A DNA stretch of 64,000 nt, taken from an uncultured Lachnospiraceae bacterium (GTDB lineage Bacteria; Bacillota; Clostridia; Lachnospirales; Lachnospiraceae). The stretch lies in contig CANRJM010000001.1 in NCBI GenBank assembly GCA_947630925.1, positions 62,001 to 126,000 on the forward strand. The letters run 5' to 3'. The translations under genes were made by a program, and so were the position numbers. Below are positions 17,397 through 26,300 of the stretch, piece after piece (position 1 is the first letter of the stretch; each line of letters starts with the position of its first letter). Under the pieces are notes generated by a model. It was not told where the DNA came from. It searched no databases and was given only the letters and a program-made list of their open reading frames with translations.

Positions 17397-17576
17397 ATGC
17401 AGATTGCAAGGAAGAAAAAAGTATGGCTTTTTTTGATGCTGGGAATGGCAATTTTAACCGTATTTTGTTTTCTGACTTCCGGTAAGAAGGAAAAGAGGAC
17501 ATATGTCAATGGAAAAATGGTTGAGCATCAGCAGCAGGGAGAAAAAACCATGGAAATATGTTGGGGGGAAAGATGA
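17397..17576 (+). CDS. Small membrane protein of the spoVA operon, 59 residues
   Basis: A short frame with a very strong ribosome site (AAAGGAGGTG, seven bases or fewer before the ATG). It starts with a basic MQIARKKK, followed by one hydrophobic helix (about residues 9-28, ending CFLTSG), then a charged tail with EHQQQGEK. Its TGA overlaps the spoVAA ATG (ATGA at 17573-17576), implying coupled translation. It is the first gene after the sigma-G promoter. No family recognised; the layout also fits a lipoprotein-like or signal-anchored spore membrane component. Confidence 0.75.
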   Translation: MQIARKKKVWLFLMLGMAILTVFCFLTSGKKEKRTYVNGKMVEHQQQGEKTMEICWGER

Positions 17577-18196
17577 AAGCAGATGTAGTATATATTAAAG
17601 CGCCACAGAGCGCGCAGGTGGTAAACCGTAATATTTATTTGCAGGATGTCATAGAAATTTATGCACCAGATGCCAATGTTGTAAAAGAAATCGGAAAAAT
17701 CCTCTTATATAAAGCAAAAGGCGATAAAAACCAAAAATTGATTTTTTCGGTTATGAAAATTATTAACATGATCCAAAAAGAGTATCCCGATATGTTGATA
17801 GAAAATATTGGAGAAGCGGATTTTATTGTGGAGTATAAAATGCCCCTTACTCCCAAAAAGAGCATGGAGTATGTAAAATTGGTATTATTGGCGCTGATTG
17901 TCTTTTTTGGGGCGGCATTTACGATTATGACTTTTAATACGGATGTGAGCGTAGGCGAAGTCTTCCATAATATCTACTATCTGGTAACCGGAACGAGAAA
18001 AAGCGGTGGTTCTATCATGGAAGTGGCGTATAGTCTGGGTCTGTTATTAGGTATTTTAGGCTTTTACAATCATTTTAAAGGAGCTAAGCTCCATGACGAC
18101 CCGACTCCAATTCATATTGAAATGCGGAACTATGAGGAAGAAATGAATAAGGCGATCATTAAGGATGCCGACCGTGAGGGAAAGACTTTGAAATAG
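17573..18196 (+). CDS. spoVAA: Stage V sporulation protein AA
   Basis: A 207-residue protein. It begins MKADVVYIKAPQSAQV, a recognisable SpoVAA opening, with a soluble N-terminal domain (about 1-95) and two membrane helices (about 102-122 and 142-165). SpoVAA belongs to the SpoVA complex, which loads Ca-dipicolinate into the forespore and releases it at germination. ATG 17573 overlaps the stop of the small upstream ORF; a TTG-type start at 17558 would add five residues. spoVAB follows after 16 bp. Expression is predicted from the sigma-G promoter at 17310. Confidence 0.93.
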   Translation: MKADVVYIKAPQSAQVVNRNIYLQDVIEIYAPDANVVKEIGKILLYKAKGDKNQKLIFSVMKIINMIQKEYPDMLIENIGEADFIVEYKMPLTPKKSMEYVKLVLLALIVFFGAAFTIMTFNTDVSVGEVFHNIYYLVTGTRKSGGSIMEVAYSLGLLLGILGFYNHFKGAKLHDDPTPIHIEMRNYEEEMNKAIIKDADREGKTLK

Positions 18197-18212
18197 TGAG
18201 TGGAGGAGAAAA

Positions 18213-18632
18213 ATGGAATGGTTACAGAATATTGTTTTGGCGGTTATTGGTTTTTCCGGAGGTTTTAGCGTAGCAGCCGGTGTATTTGCGTTTATATCCA
18301 TCCTTGGTATTATTCCAAGAATGGCTGACCGTTTAGGACTGGCAAGCCATGTTTATCAAATAGAGACTGTGGTTGCCATTGGAGGAATTGCCGGATGTGT
18401 TGTTTCGGTATTTAATATACCCATTCGTATCGGCACATTTGGCATGGCGCTGCTTGGCTTGTTTTCCGGCGCATTTATTGGCGCTCTGGCAATGGCATTA
18501 GCAGAAACGCTAAAGGTTATTCCGGTACTATGCCAGAGGACAAATCTACGGATAGGAGTACCGGTCATTATAACGGCGCTGGCAGTTGGAAAGGCATTGG
18601 GAAGTTTGTATCAGCTTTGCTTTTGCCCGTAA
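18213..18632 (+). CDS. spoVAB: Stage V sporulation protein AB
   Basis: A 139-residue integral membrane protein with four hydrophobic helices. The N-terminal MEWLQNIVLAVIGFSGGFSV, the central IPRMADRLGLASHVYQIE and the GALAMALAETLKVIPV segment are characteristic of SpoVAB. It is part of the inner-membrane SpoVA machinery for dipicolinic acid. GGAGGAG precedes the ATG. spoVAC follows after 26 bp. Confidence 0.94.
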   Translation: MEWLQNIVLAVIGFSGGFSVAAGVFAFISILGIIPRMADRLGLASHVYQIETVVAIGGIAGCVVSVFNIPIRIGTFGMALLGLFSGAFIGALAMALAETLKVIPVLCQRTNLRIGVPVIITALAVGKALGSLYQLCFCP

Positions 18633-18658
18633 ATACGTTGCGTAGAATGGAGGTTTTT

Positions 18659-19168
18659 ATGAACGAAAAAAATAGTACAAATCCAACGATGGAAGAAGTA
18701 ATCCGGGAAACGGATCAGCAAAAGAAGAAAGATAAATATAATCAATATGTGCAAAATATGACGCCAAAAAGTAATCCCTATTTAAATTGCCTGAAAGCAT
18801 TTTTAGTAGGAGGTATCATTTGTGCGATAGGAGAGGGTTTTACAAGTTTATACCAATATCTTGGGAATGATGAGGAGTTAGCAGGATTGTATACGACAAT
18901 TACATTAGTGATCATCAGCATTCTTCTTACCGGATTTAATATTTATCAGAAGTTGGGACAGTTTAGCGGTGCAGGAAGCATCGTTCCGATTACCGGATTT
19001 GCAAATTCTGTTGTATCGCCGGCGATTGAATTTCAGGCAGAAGGCCAGGTTTTTGGCGTTGGCTGTAAGATATTTACGATAGCCGGACCGGTAATTTTAT
19101 ATGGGATTTTCAGCAGTTGGGTTTTGGGCGTGATCTATTGGCTGGGAAAGGTTTTTGGCTGGTTTTAG
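18659..19168 (+). CDS. spoVAC: Stage V sporulation protein AC
   Basis: A 169-residue membrane protein with the SpoVAC signature NPYLNCLKAFLVGGIICAIGE, then GAGSIVPITGFANSVVSPAIEFQAEGQVFGVGCKIF split over two helices. SpoVAC is a core channel component for dipicolinate. ATG 18659 has TGGAGG seven bases upstream; an earlier in-frame ATG (18530) lies inside spoVAB. In most genomes spoVAD and spoVAE follow directly. Here they lie about 8.5 kb downstream, and 19169 onward holds unrelated genes. Confidence 0.95.
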   Translation: MNEKNSTNPTMEEVIRETDQQKKKDKYNQYVQNMTPKSNPYLNCLKAFLVGGIICAIGEGFTSLYQYLGNDEELAGLYTTITLVIISILLTGFNIYQKLGQFSGAGSIVPITGFANSVVSPAIEFQAEGQVFGVGCKIFTIAGPVILYGIFSSWVLGVIYWLGKVFGWF

Positions 19169-19232
19169 CGCACCTTGATCTGGCGGAATATTGTAATGCG
19201 GGAAAATCTGTTTTGGAAGCCATATGGCTGCA

Positions 19233-19261
19233 TTGAATAATTTTAGCAATTATGCTATGAT
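19233..19261 (+). promoter_or_regulatory. Predicted sigma-A promoter upstream of the lysine methylase gene
   Basis: TTGAAT (19233-19238), 17 bp, TATGAT (19256-19261). It fires toward the terminator at 19357, so transcripts from it would either stop after about 115 bases or read through into the next operon. Confidence 0.65.
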
Positions 19262-19267
19262 ACTGAA

Positions 19268-19383
19268 TTGTTAAAGAGTACAGTGCATATGGGCAGGTAT
19301 CTGCGTCGTGGTTGCGAAGGGATACACATAAGACTTGCAAAAAGGATTCCTGTTGGGGGCAGCGTACTGACGCTGCCCTTTTT
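19268..19383 (+). ncRNA. Candidate short leader or small RNA, class unknown
   Basis: The roughly 115 bases between a good sigma-A promoter and a good terminator contain no convincing gene. They could be an attenuated 5' leader of the 19471 operon or a free small RNA. I compared the sequence by eye with common riboswitches, SRP RNA and 6S RNA and recognised none. A 37-codon frame (19289-19402) runs through the terminator but has a poor ribosome site. The rest of the 19169-19470 gap holds nothing else I can identify. Confidence 0.35.
19357..19383 (+). terminator. Rho-independent terminator in the leader of the methylase operon
   Basis: GGGCAGCGT (19357-19365), loop ACTG, ACGCTGCCC (19370-19378), then five T. 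A perfect 9-bp GC-rich stem. It lies 87 bp before the methylase ATG, inside its leader. Confidence 0.85.
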
Positions 19384-19470
19384 GGAGAATAGGAAACTGT
19401 AGGAAATATGGCGGTATGCCCGTTAGCGCGCAATAGCAATATCGGAACACTGTAAGAAGGAGTAAAAAAT

Positions 19471-20697
19471 ATGATCTTACGCTATCCGAAATATTATGAG
19501 AACTTTTCCTGCATTGCCGGTCAGTGTGAGGACACTTGCTGCGCCGGCTGGGAAATCGATATTGATGATAAAAGTTACGCATATTATATGAGCGTTCCCG
19601 GAGAATTTGGCAGCCGGCTGCGAAAATATATCAGGGAATATTCTGCTGATGGGGAAGATGTATATGAAATGCATGGATTTAAGCTGCAGGAAGGGAAACG
19701 CTGCCCCTTTTTGAATCAAGACAATTTGTGCGATATGATTCTTGCTTTGGGAGAAGATGCACTTTGCGACGTCTGCACCGACACGCCGCGTAATTTTTTG
19801 GAATATGGGAATGCACGGGAAATCTCAATCAGTCCGAGCTGTGCGGAAGCAGGCAGGCTGATTTTTGGCAGCCGGGAAAAAGTGATTTTTGTAGAAAAAG
19901 AGACGGATGAGATGCTTTCCTTTACGGAAAGCGAGGAAGACTTACTGTTGGCGGATGCTGTTCTGTGCGCAAGGAATCGGGCTATTTCGATTCTGCAGAA
20001 TAGAAATCAAAACATCGCTTTGCGATTGTGTGAATTTCTCTATTTTGCGCAGACGGTACAGCAAGCGTTGAATAGAAGCAATCTGGAGGGGGTGCGTAAG
20101 CTTGCCGGACAGTGGGATACGGAAACGTATCAAAAGGATAGGAACGGCATAGCAGATGACGCCGGAAAGGCAGATGATCAGGAAGAGCAGTATTTTTATT
20201 TTCAGAAGCGGATGGAATCGTTTTGCACGCTGGAAAGCATCAATGCAGAATGGCGGCAGTATTTGTCTGGTATGAAGGAACATTTTTTAGATGCTGCCGA
20301 CGGCAGAACGCTGTATCGGGATATGTATAAAAAATATATGGAATACATACGGAATGAGGATCGGGAATATGAATATGAACAGTTGGCCGTATATTATGCA
20401 TTTTTATTTCTTTCCCGCTGCGTAGACGATATGAATTTCTGGGGTAAGGCGCAGTTTGTTGCGGCAGCTTTCCTGATGATCCGGGATATGGATGTGGAAC
20501 GGTTTTATCAAAATAAGGGGGTCTATCTTGCAGAAGACCGTATTGACGTTGTCAGGATTTATGCAAAAGAAGTAGAGCATTCCAGAGAAAATCTGGAATA
20601 TTTGTATGACGAATTTTTGTTTGAGGAAATCTATCGGTTGGAGGCGTTGTGCCGTCAGTTACAATTGCCTGCCGATGGAAGAGAGGAAAAGAGGTAA
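19471..20697 (+). CDS. FliB-like lysine-N-methylase family protein
   Basis: A 408-residue protein with the N-terminal cysteine pattern of the FliB family: AGQCEDTCCAGWEIDID (near 14-30), GKRCPFLNQDNLCDM (near 75-89) and ALCDVCTDTPRNF. In Salmonella, FliB methylates flagellin lysines, and the Cys cluster probably binds a metal centre. No flagellar gene is in the window, so the substrate here is unknown. Many clostridial homologues also stand away from flagellar loci. AAGGAG precedes the ATG, and the DNase IV gene starts eight bases after the stop. Confidence 0.85.
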   Translation: MILRYPKYYENFSCIAGQCEDTCCAGWEIDIDDKSYAYYMSVPGEFGSRLRKYIREYSADGEDVYEMHGFKLQEGKRCPFLNQDNLCDMILALGEDALCDVCTDTPRNFLEYGNAREISISPSCAEAGRLIFGSREKVIFVEKETDEMLSFTESEEDLLLADAVLCARNRAISILQNRNQNIALRLCEFLYFAQTVQQALNRSNLEGVRKLAGQWDTETYQKDRNGIADDAGKADDQEEQYFYFQKRMESFCTLESINAEWRQYLSGMKEHFLDAADGRTLYRDMYKKYMEYIRNEDREYEYEQLAVYYAFLFLSRCVDDMNFWGKAQFVAAAFLMIRDMDVERFYQNKGVYLAEDRIDVVRIYAKEVEHSRENLEYLYDEFLFEEIYRLEALCRQLQLPADGREEKR

Positions 20698-20704
20698 GAA
20701 CGTT

Positions 20705-21541
20705 ATGTTTTATATTGGAAATCATTTATCTGCGTCAAAAGGATACGCAGCTATGGGGGAACAGGCAGTAAAATTAGGCGGAAATGTATTTGCCTTTTTT
20801 ACCCGGAATCCGCGTGGTGGAAAGGCAAAGGAAATTAGCAAAGCAGATGTGGAAAATTTTTTAGGGATTGCACATGAGCATTCTTTTGGAACACTCGTTG
20901 CCCATGCGCCGTATACTATGAATCTCTGCGCGGAGAAGGACAGTGTCCGGGCGTTTTCCCGGGAAATGTTTGCGGATGATATGAAGCGTATGGAATATAC
21001 GCCGCATTCTTATTATAATTTCCATCCGGGTTCCCACGTGGGGCAGGGAGCGGAAGCGGGAATTGAGCGGATTGCGGAGGCTTTGAATGATATTTTGACC
21101 GAGGAGCAGACAACTACCGTGTTATTAGAGACTATGGCGGGGAAGGGAAGCGAGATAGGCAGAAATTTTGAGGAATTGAAGGAAATCATTGACCGCGTTG
21201 AACGGAAGGAAAAGCTTGGCGTTTGTTTTGATACCTGTCATGTCTGGGATGCAGGATATGATATTGTGAATGACTTAGACGGGGTTTTGGCAAAATTTGA
21301 TCATGTGCTTGGTTTGGAGCGTCTTTGCGCAGTACATTTTAATGACAGTATGAACGGACTGGGTTCGCATAAAGACCGCCATCAAAAGATTGGACAGGGG
21401 GCGATTGGCATGGAGGCAATGAAGAGAGTTGCGCTTCATCCGGCGCTGGCAGGAAAGCCTTTTATTTTGGAAACCCCAAATGAGGACGAGGGATATGCCA
21501 AAGAGATTGCTATGATCAAGGAATGGACAAAGGAGCTGTAA
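20705..21541 (+). CDS. nfo: Deoxyribonuclease IV (AP endonuclease, Nfo)
   Basis: A 278-residue TIM-barrel AP endonuclease. It starts MFYIGNHLSASKGY and contains the zinc-ligand segments AHAPYTMN, NFHPGSHVGQG, LLETMAGKGSEIG, CFDTCHVWDAGYD, HFNDSMNGLGSHKDRH and ETPNED in the order expected for endonuclease IV. It cuts at abasic sites in base excision repair. ATG 20705 is chosen because the family N-terminus starts there. In sporeformers Nfo often protects the spore genome, and its place between spoVA genes fits that idea, but no sporulation promoter was found directly before it. Confidence 0.95.
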   Translation: MFYIGNHLSASKGYAAMGEQAVKLGGNVFAFFTRNPRGGKAKEISKADVENFLGIAHEHSFGTLVAHAPYTMNLCAEKDSVRAFSREMFADDMKRMEYTPHSYYNFHPGSHVGQGAEAGIERIAEALNDILTEEQTTTVLLETMAGKGSEIGRNFEELKEIIDRVERKEKLGVCFDTCHVWDAGYDIVNDLDGVLAKFDHVLGLERLCAVHFNDSMNGLGSHKDRHQKIGQGAIGMEAMKRVALHPALAGKPFILETPNEDEGYAKEIAMIKEWTKEL

Positions 21542-21556
21542 AAAGGAGAGTTTGTG

Positions 21557-22234
21557 ATGGAACGCCATGTAGATATGAAAGAAATCAGCGATGGCAGAAA
21601 ATATCGAAGCAGCGATATGGCAAAACTGGGCTGCAATGATTGCGAGGGCTGCAGCGAGTGCTGTAGAAATACAGGAACAAGTATTGTATTGGATCCGTGG
21701 GATATTTATATGCTGACCACGCATTTAGAATGCAGTTTTGAATCGCTGCTGCAGCAGCAGTATCTGGAGTTAAATGTGATAGAAGGAATGATCCTGCCCA
21801 ATATAAAAGTAGAGGATCATGGAGCCGGCTGTCATTTTTTAAAGGAAAACGGCAGGTGCGGCATTCATGCCTTTCGTCCGGGATTTTGCCGGCTCTTTCC
21901 GTTGGGGCGGTTGTATGAAGAACAGTCTTTTACTTATTTCTTACAAACGCAGGAATGTAAAAAGGAAAGACGGACGAAGGTAAAAATCAGTAAGTGGCTG
22001 GATATACCGGATCTTGCCAGGTATGAGCGGTTTGTCGCCGAGTGGCATTATTTTTTAAAGAATTTTCAGAAGAATTACCGCAATATGTCAGATGAAGCGC
22101 TCCGCAAATGGAATCTGTTTCTGCTGCAGACCTTCTTTGCAAAGCCGTATGAAAAAGAAGATTTTTACCAACAATTTGCGGAAAGAATGGAGACGGGGAG
22201 GAAAGAAATCAGGAAATATGGGAGGTTAGTGTGA
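21557..22234 (+). CDS. YkgJ-family cysteine-cluster protein
   Basis: A 225-residue protein with a cysteine cluster: CNDCEGCSECCRNTG near residues 26-40, then CHFLKENGRCGIHAFRPGFCRLFPLG. This is the YkgJ/CxxCxxCC family (PF03692), probably a zinc or Fe-S site. Function is unknown; the family is distantly related to the FliB-like proteins, and one is encoded two genes upstream. ATG 21557 is preferred over GTG 21554 because AAAAGGAGAG is ideally spaced. It lies 15 bp after nfo and 6 bp before the LD-carboxypeptidase gene, so these four genes look like one operon. Confidence 0.88.
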   Translation: MERHVDMKEISDGRKYRSSDMAKLGCNDCEGCSECCRNTGTSIVLDPWDIYMLTTHLECSFESLLQQQYLELNVIEGMILPNIKVEDHGAGCHFLKENGRCGIHAFRPGFCRLFPLGRLYEEQSFTYFLQTQECKKERRTKVKISKWLDIPDLARYERFVAEWHYFLKNFQKNYRNMSDEALRKWNLFLLQTFFAKPYEKEDFYQQFAERMETGRKEIRKYGRLV

Positions 22235-22240
22235 GTTAGA

Positions 22241-23260
22241 ATGAGAATACCAAAATTTATCAAGACAGGAGATTGTCTGGGATTTATTGCCCCTTCCTAC
22301 GGCTGTAATATAGAACCGTATCGAAGCGGCTTTCAGCATGCGCAGGAAAAATTAAAAGAGATGGGATTCTTAACGGATATAGGACCAAACTGTTATGAAG
22401 GAAAGGGGATAGGCATTAGCAATACGCCGCAGAAATGCGCGGAAGAGGTAAATGCCGTTTTTTCTAATCAAGAAGTGGATGCTGTCCTTTCCTGCGGCGG
22501 CGGAGAATTGATGTGCGAGATTTTGGATGATGTTGATTTTAAGGCAATATCACAGGAAGAACCCAAATGGTATATGGGTTATTCGGATAATACGAATCTT
22601 ACATTTTTGTTGACGATACTCTGTGATACAGCGTCCGTATATGGACCATGCGCTCCGGCGTTTGGAATGGAACCATGGCATGAATCGCTTTCGGATGCCA
22701 TGCAGCTTTTGATGGGAAAAAAACGCAGTATCCATGGTTATCCAATGTGGGAAAAGGAGTCTGAAAAAGATGAAACGCACCCGTTGGCGCCGTACCATGT
22801 AACAGAGGAACGCATCATGAAACGCTTTCCCGATCAGGATGCGGTAATCGAAGGACGCCTGCTTGGAGGATGTCTGGATTGCCTCAAAAATCTGGTTGGA
22901 ACAAAGTATGACAAAACCAGAGAGTTTATCAAACGTTATCAGGCGGATGGGATAATTTGGTATCTGGAAGCATGTGATTTGAATGTCATGGATATCCGGC
23001 GGGCTGTTTGGCAGTTAGAACACGCAGGTTGGTTTTCTCATGCCAGAGGCTTTTTGATTGGACGGCCTCTTTGCTTTGGAGAAGAATTATTTGGTCTCGA
23101 TCAATACCGTGCAGTTACCGATCTGCTTGCAAAATATCAGGTCCCTGTTTTAATGGATTTGGATATCGGGCATCTCCCGCCAATGATGCCAATGGTAAAT
23201 GGCGCTTTTGCAAAGGTAAAAACGGCAGGAAATGAAATTACCATCGAATATAATTTTTAA
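22241..23260 (+). CDS. LD-carboxypeptidase (peptidase family S66, LdcA/MccF-like)
   Basis: A 339-residue S66 peptidase. IGFIAPSYG-like opening (CLGFIAPSYGCN), GGGELMCEILDDVDF, and MGYSDNTNLTF near residue 115, where the Ser is the predicted nucleophile. C-terminal segments EACDLNVMDIRRAVWQLEHAG and DIGHLPPMMPMVNGAFA supply the Glu and His positions of the family. Members cleave the terminal D-Ala from LD-linked murein tetrapeptides during recycling, or detoxify microcin C-like compounds (MccF). The sequence does not decide between them. No signal peptide, so cytoplasmic. Confidence 0.9.
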   Translation: MRIPKFIKTGDCLGFIAPSYGCNIEPYRSGFQHAQEKLKEMGFLTDIGPNCYEGKGIGISNTPQKCAEEVNAVFSNQEVDAVLSCGGGELMCEILDDVDFKAISQEEPKWYMGYSDNTNLTFLLTILCDTASVYGPCAPAFGMEPWHESLSDAMQLLMGKKRSIHGYPMWEKESEKDETHPLAPYHVTEERIMKRFPDQDAVIEGRLLGGCLDCLKNLVGTKYDKTREFIKRYQADGIIWYLEACDLNVMDIRRAVWQLEHAGWFSHARGFLIGRPLCFGEELFGLDQYRAVTDLLAKYQVPVLMDLDIGHLPPMMPMVNGAFAKVKTAGNEITIEYNF

Positions 23261-23288
23261 AAATTTTCTTAAATTTTTATGGGATTTG

Positions 23289-23317
23289 TTGTTTCTCCGA
23301 TAGAAAAGCAGTATATT
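23289..23317 (+). promoter_or_regulatory. Predicted sigma-A promoter of the RND transporter gene
   Basis: TTGTTT (23289-23294), 17 bp, TATATT (23312-23317), 47 bp before the ATG. Confidence 0.55.
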
Positions 23318-23364
23318 ATGTGGATAGAAAAATATGTACGCCGGTACAGGAAATGGAGTGAAAA

Positions 23365-26300
23365 ATGCCGAAATTCAGTGTAAAAAAACCCTTTGTGGTT
23401 GTGGTGGGAGTCGTTATGCTTTTGGTGCTTGGCTTTGTCAGTTTTACGAAAATGTCTACGGACTTCCTGCCCAATATGAATATGCCATATATGATTGTGA
23501 TCACGACCTACCCGGGCGCGTCGCCGGAGAAGGTAGAGAATGAAGTGAGCGCTGTACTTGAGAGCAGTGTTGGAACCGTTAATGGTGTAAAAAATGTAAC
23601 GACGACATCTTCAGAAAATTCCAGCGTGATTTCTCTGGAGTTTGAGGATGATACCAATATGGATGCCGCTATGGTTAAAGTATCTTCCGCAGTCAATCAG
23701 GTCAGTCTGCCGGATGGCGCCGGCACGCCGATGATTATGGAGATTTCTGCGGATATGATGGCAACGATGATGACCAGTGTGGATTATGAGGGAAAGAGCG
23801 GTTATGAATTGTCAAAATTTATTGACGACAATATCGTTCCGGAGTTAGAGCGCCAGGATGGCGTTGCAAGCGTTGAACTTTCCGGTATGGTGGAACGCTC
23901 GATTGAAGTGAGACTGGATCAGGATAAGATTGACGAAGTGAATGGAAAAGTTTTAGAAAAGACAAATAAGACCCTGGCAAAAGCGAAGAAAAAACTGGAT
24001 AAGGCTGAGAAAAAATTAAAGGAAGGAAAAGAGCAGTTGGCTTCGCAGCAGGATCATCTTGCAAATCAGCAGAGCAAACAAAGCGGCGAGCTTGCAAAAT
24101 ACAGTAAGATGATGGATCAGGCGATTGCGACGAAGCAGGCGCAGAGTTCGGAATTGACCAGTCTGAAAGCAAGCCGTTCTGCGCTTAAAATGGAAAAAGA
24201 GGCGTATGAAAAGCAAGCCGTTCCGGCTTATCAAAATATGAATAAAGCATTTACGTCTGTCAGAGACGGGTTTAAAAAAGGCGGCGCTGCATATCAACAG
24301 ATTTATGCTGTGATTTATGACCGGATTTTGGTGTCAATGGTGCAGGCGCAGTTCGATGCAGCAGGGACAGACGGTAAAGTTACGGCAGAGAATGTTAATA
24401 CATATCTGTCAAAACTGGGTTCAGCGTCAAAGGCATTGACGGACGCCGCAAAGGAGCAGGCAGAGGCGCAGGCAAAAAATCAGGCTGAAGCACAGTTGGC
24501 TGCGCTTCCTCAAGATGTAAAAGACGCGCTGGATCATCCGTCGAAATTAAGCGCATATAAGAAGCTGTTGGAAGCGCAGGGACAAAGCGGCGCTGCCAAA
24601 CAGATGTCAAAGAAAAATCTGAAATCTCTTTATGACATTGTTGTCACCAGAATCCCGCAGATTGATACGGCGCTTGCAAATTTAAAGACAGAGATTGCCG
24701 TGTCAAAACAGGTATTAAGTCAGGTAAAAAAGGCGATTAAGAGCGCAGAGGACAAATATGAAGAGGTCGAGAAAGGAAAAATCACGGCTGCCGTGGCATT
24801 TGGCACGGCAAATGCGCAGATGAATAATGCAAAGTCTACTTTGGAGGCCAGTGAGAAGGAGTTGGAATCCGGTCAGGATTCTTTCCGGAAGTCGAAAAAG
24901 GAGGCGTTAAAGAACGCCAACCTGGATCAGCTCCTGACGATGAAAACTCTGTCGCAGATTTTGTCAGCCGAGAATTTTTCTATGCCTGCCGGCTATATCA
25001 GCGATAATGGGACGCAGTATCTGATTAAGGTAGGAGATGAATATAAAAGCATTGATGCGATGAAGGATACGGTCCTGTGCAAATTAGACGATATCGGGGA
25101 TGTGCGGTTATCCGATGTTGCAGAGGTTACGCTTGTGGACGATTCGGATGAATCCTATGGGCGCGTCAATGGAAATGATGCTGTTCTTTTAAGCATTTCA
25201 AAGTCCAGTACTGCAGGAACGTCGGATGTATCTGCCGGCTGCAATAAAAAATTAAAGGAATTGGAAAAACAATATAAAGGACTTCGTTTTACCAATCTGA
25301 TGGATCAGGGGGATTATATTGAATTGATCATCAGTTCTGTTTTATCCAATCTCATGTGGGGAGCGGTTCTTGCAATTCTGGTATTATGGTTATTCCTTCG
25401 TGATGTAAGGCCTACTGTTATTGTTGCGTTTAGTATTCCGTTTAGCGTGTTATTTGCAATCGTATTAATGTACTTTACCAATATTACGTTAAATATCATT
25501 TCCCTGTCAGGCCTTGCGCTGGGAATCGGTATGCTGGTGGATAATTCCATCGTAGTAATAGAAAATATATATCGCTTAAGGAATAAAGGCATTTCAGCGG
25601 CCAGAGCCGCCGTGATGGGAGCCAATCAGGTTGCCGGCGCTATTTTTTCGTCTACGCTTACTACCATCTGCGTATTTCTGCCAATCGTATTTACAGATGG
25701 AATTACCCGTTCCATTATGCAGGATATGTGTTTGACAATCGCATATAGTTTAGGCGCCAGCCTGATCGTAGCGTTGACGCTTGTACCTTGTATGGGCGCC
25801 ACTACATTGAAAAATGTGAAAAATAGAAAACACCGCTTGCTGGATGCGGTATTAGCAGTGTATGAGAAAGCAGCAAAGTTCTGCCTTCGCTTTAAGTTTG
25901 TTCCGATTGGGATCGCGGTTGTATTGCTGGTATTTTCTATCTGGCAGATTACAAAAATGGGAATTGTATTTGTTCCAGAGATGGGAAGCAGACAGATGTC
26001 AGCAAGCCTTACGATGGATACAGAGACAACGCAGGAGGAAGACTATGCCCTTGCGGATAAAATATCAGAGCAAATGCAGAAAGTAGAAGGCGTTCGTACA
26101 GTTGGCGTTATGAAAGGAAGCATGGCCGCTGTCAGTGGGGGGAATGCCGATAAAAGGTATTCTTTCATGCTTTTATTAAAGGAAGATTATGAGAATCAGA
26201 ATAAAATAATTGCACAGAAATTAGAAAAGATATTTACAGATAATCAATGTGAAGATTTTTCTGTATCAGAATCAAATATGGATATGTCCAGCATGTTAGG

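Noticed and set aside
19289-19402. 37-codon frame starting MGRYLRRGCEG
   Set aside because: Runs through a strong terminator and has no good ribosome site.
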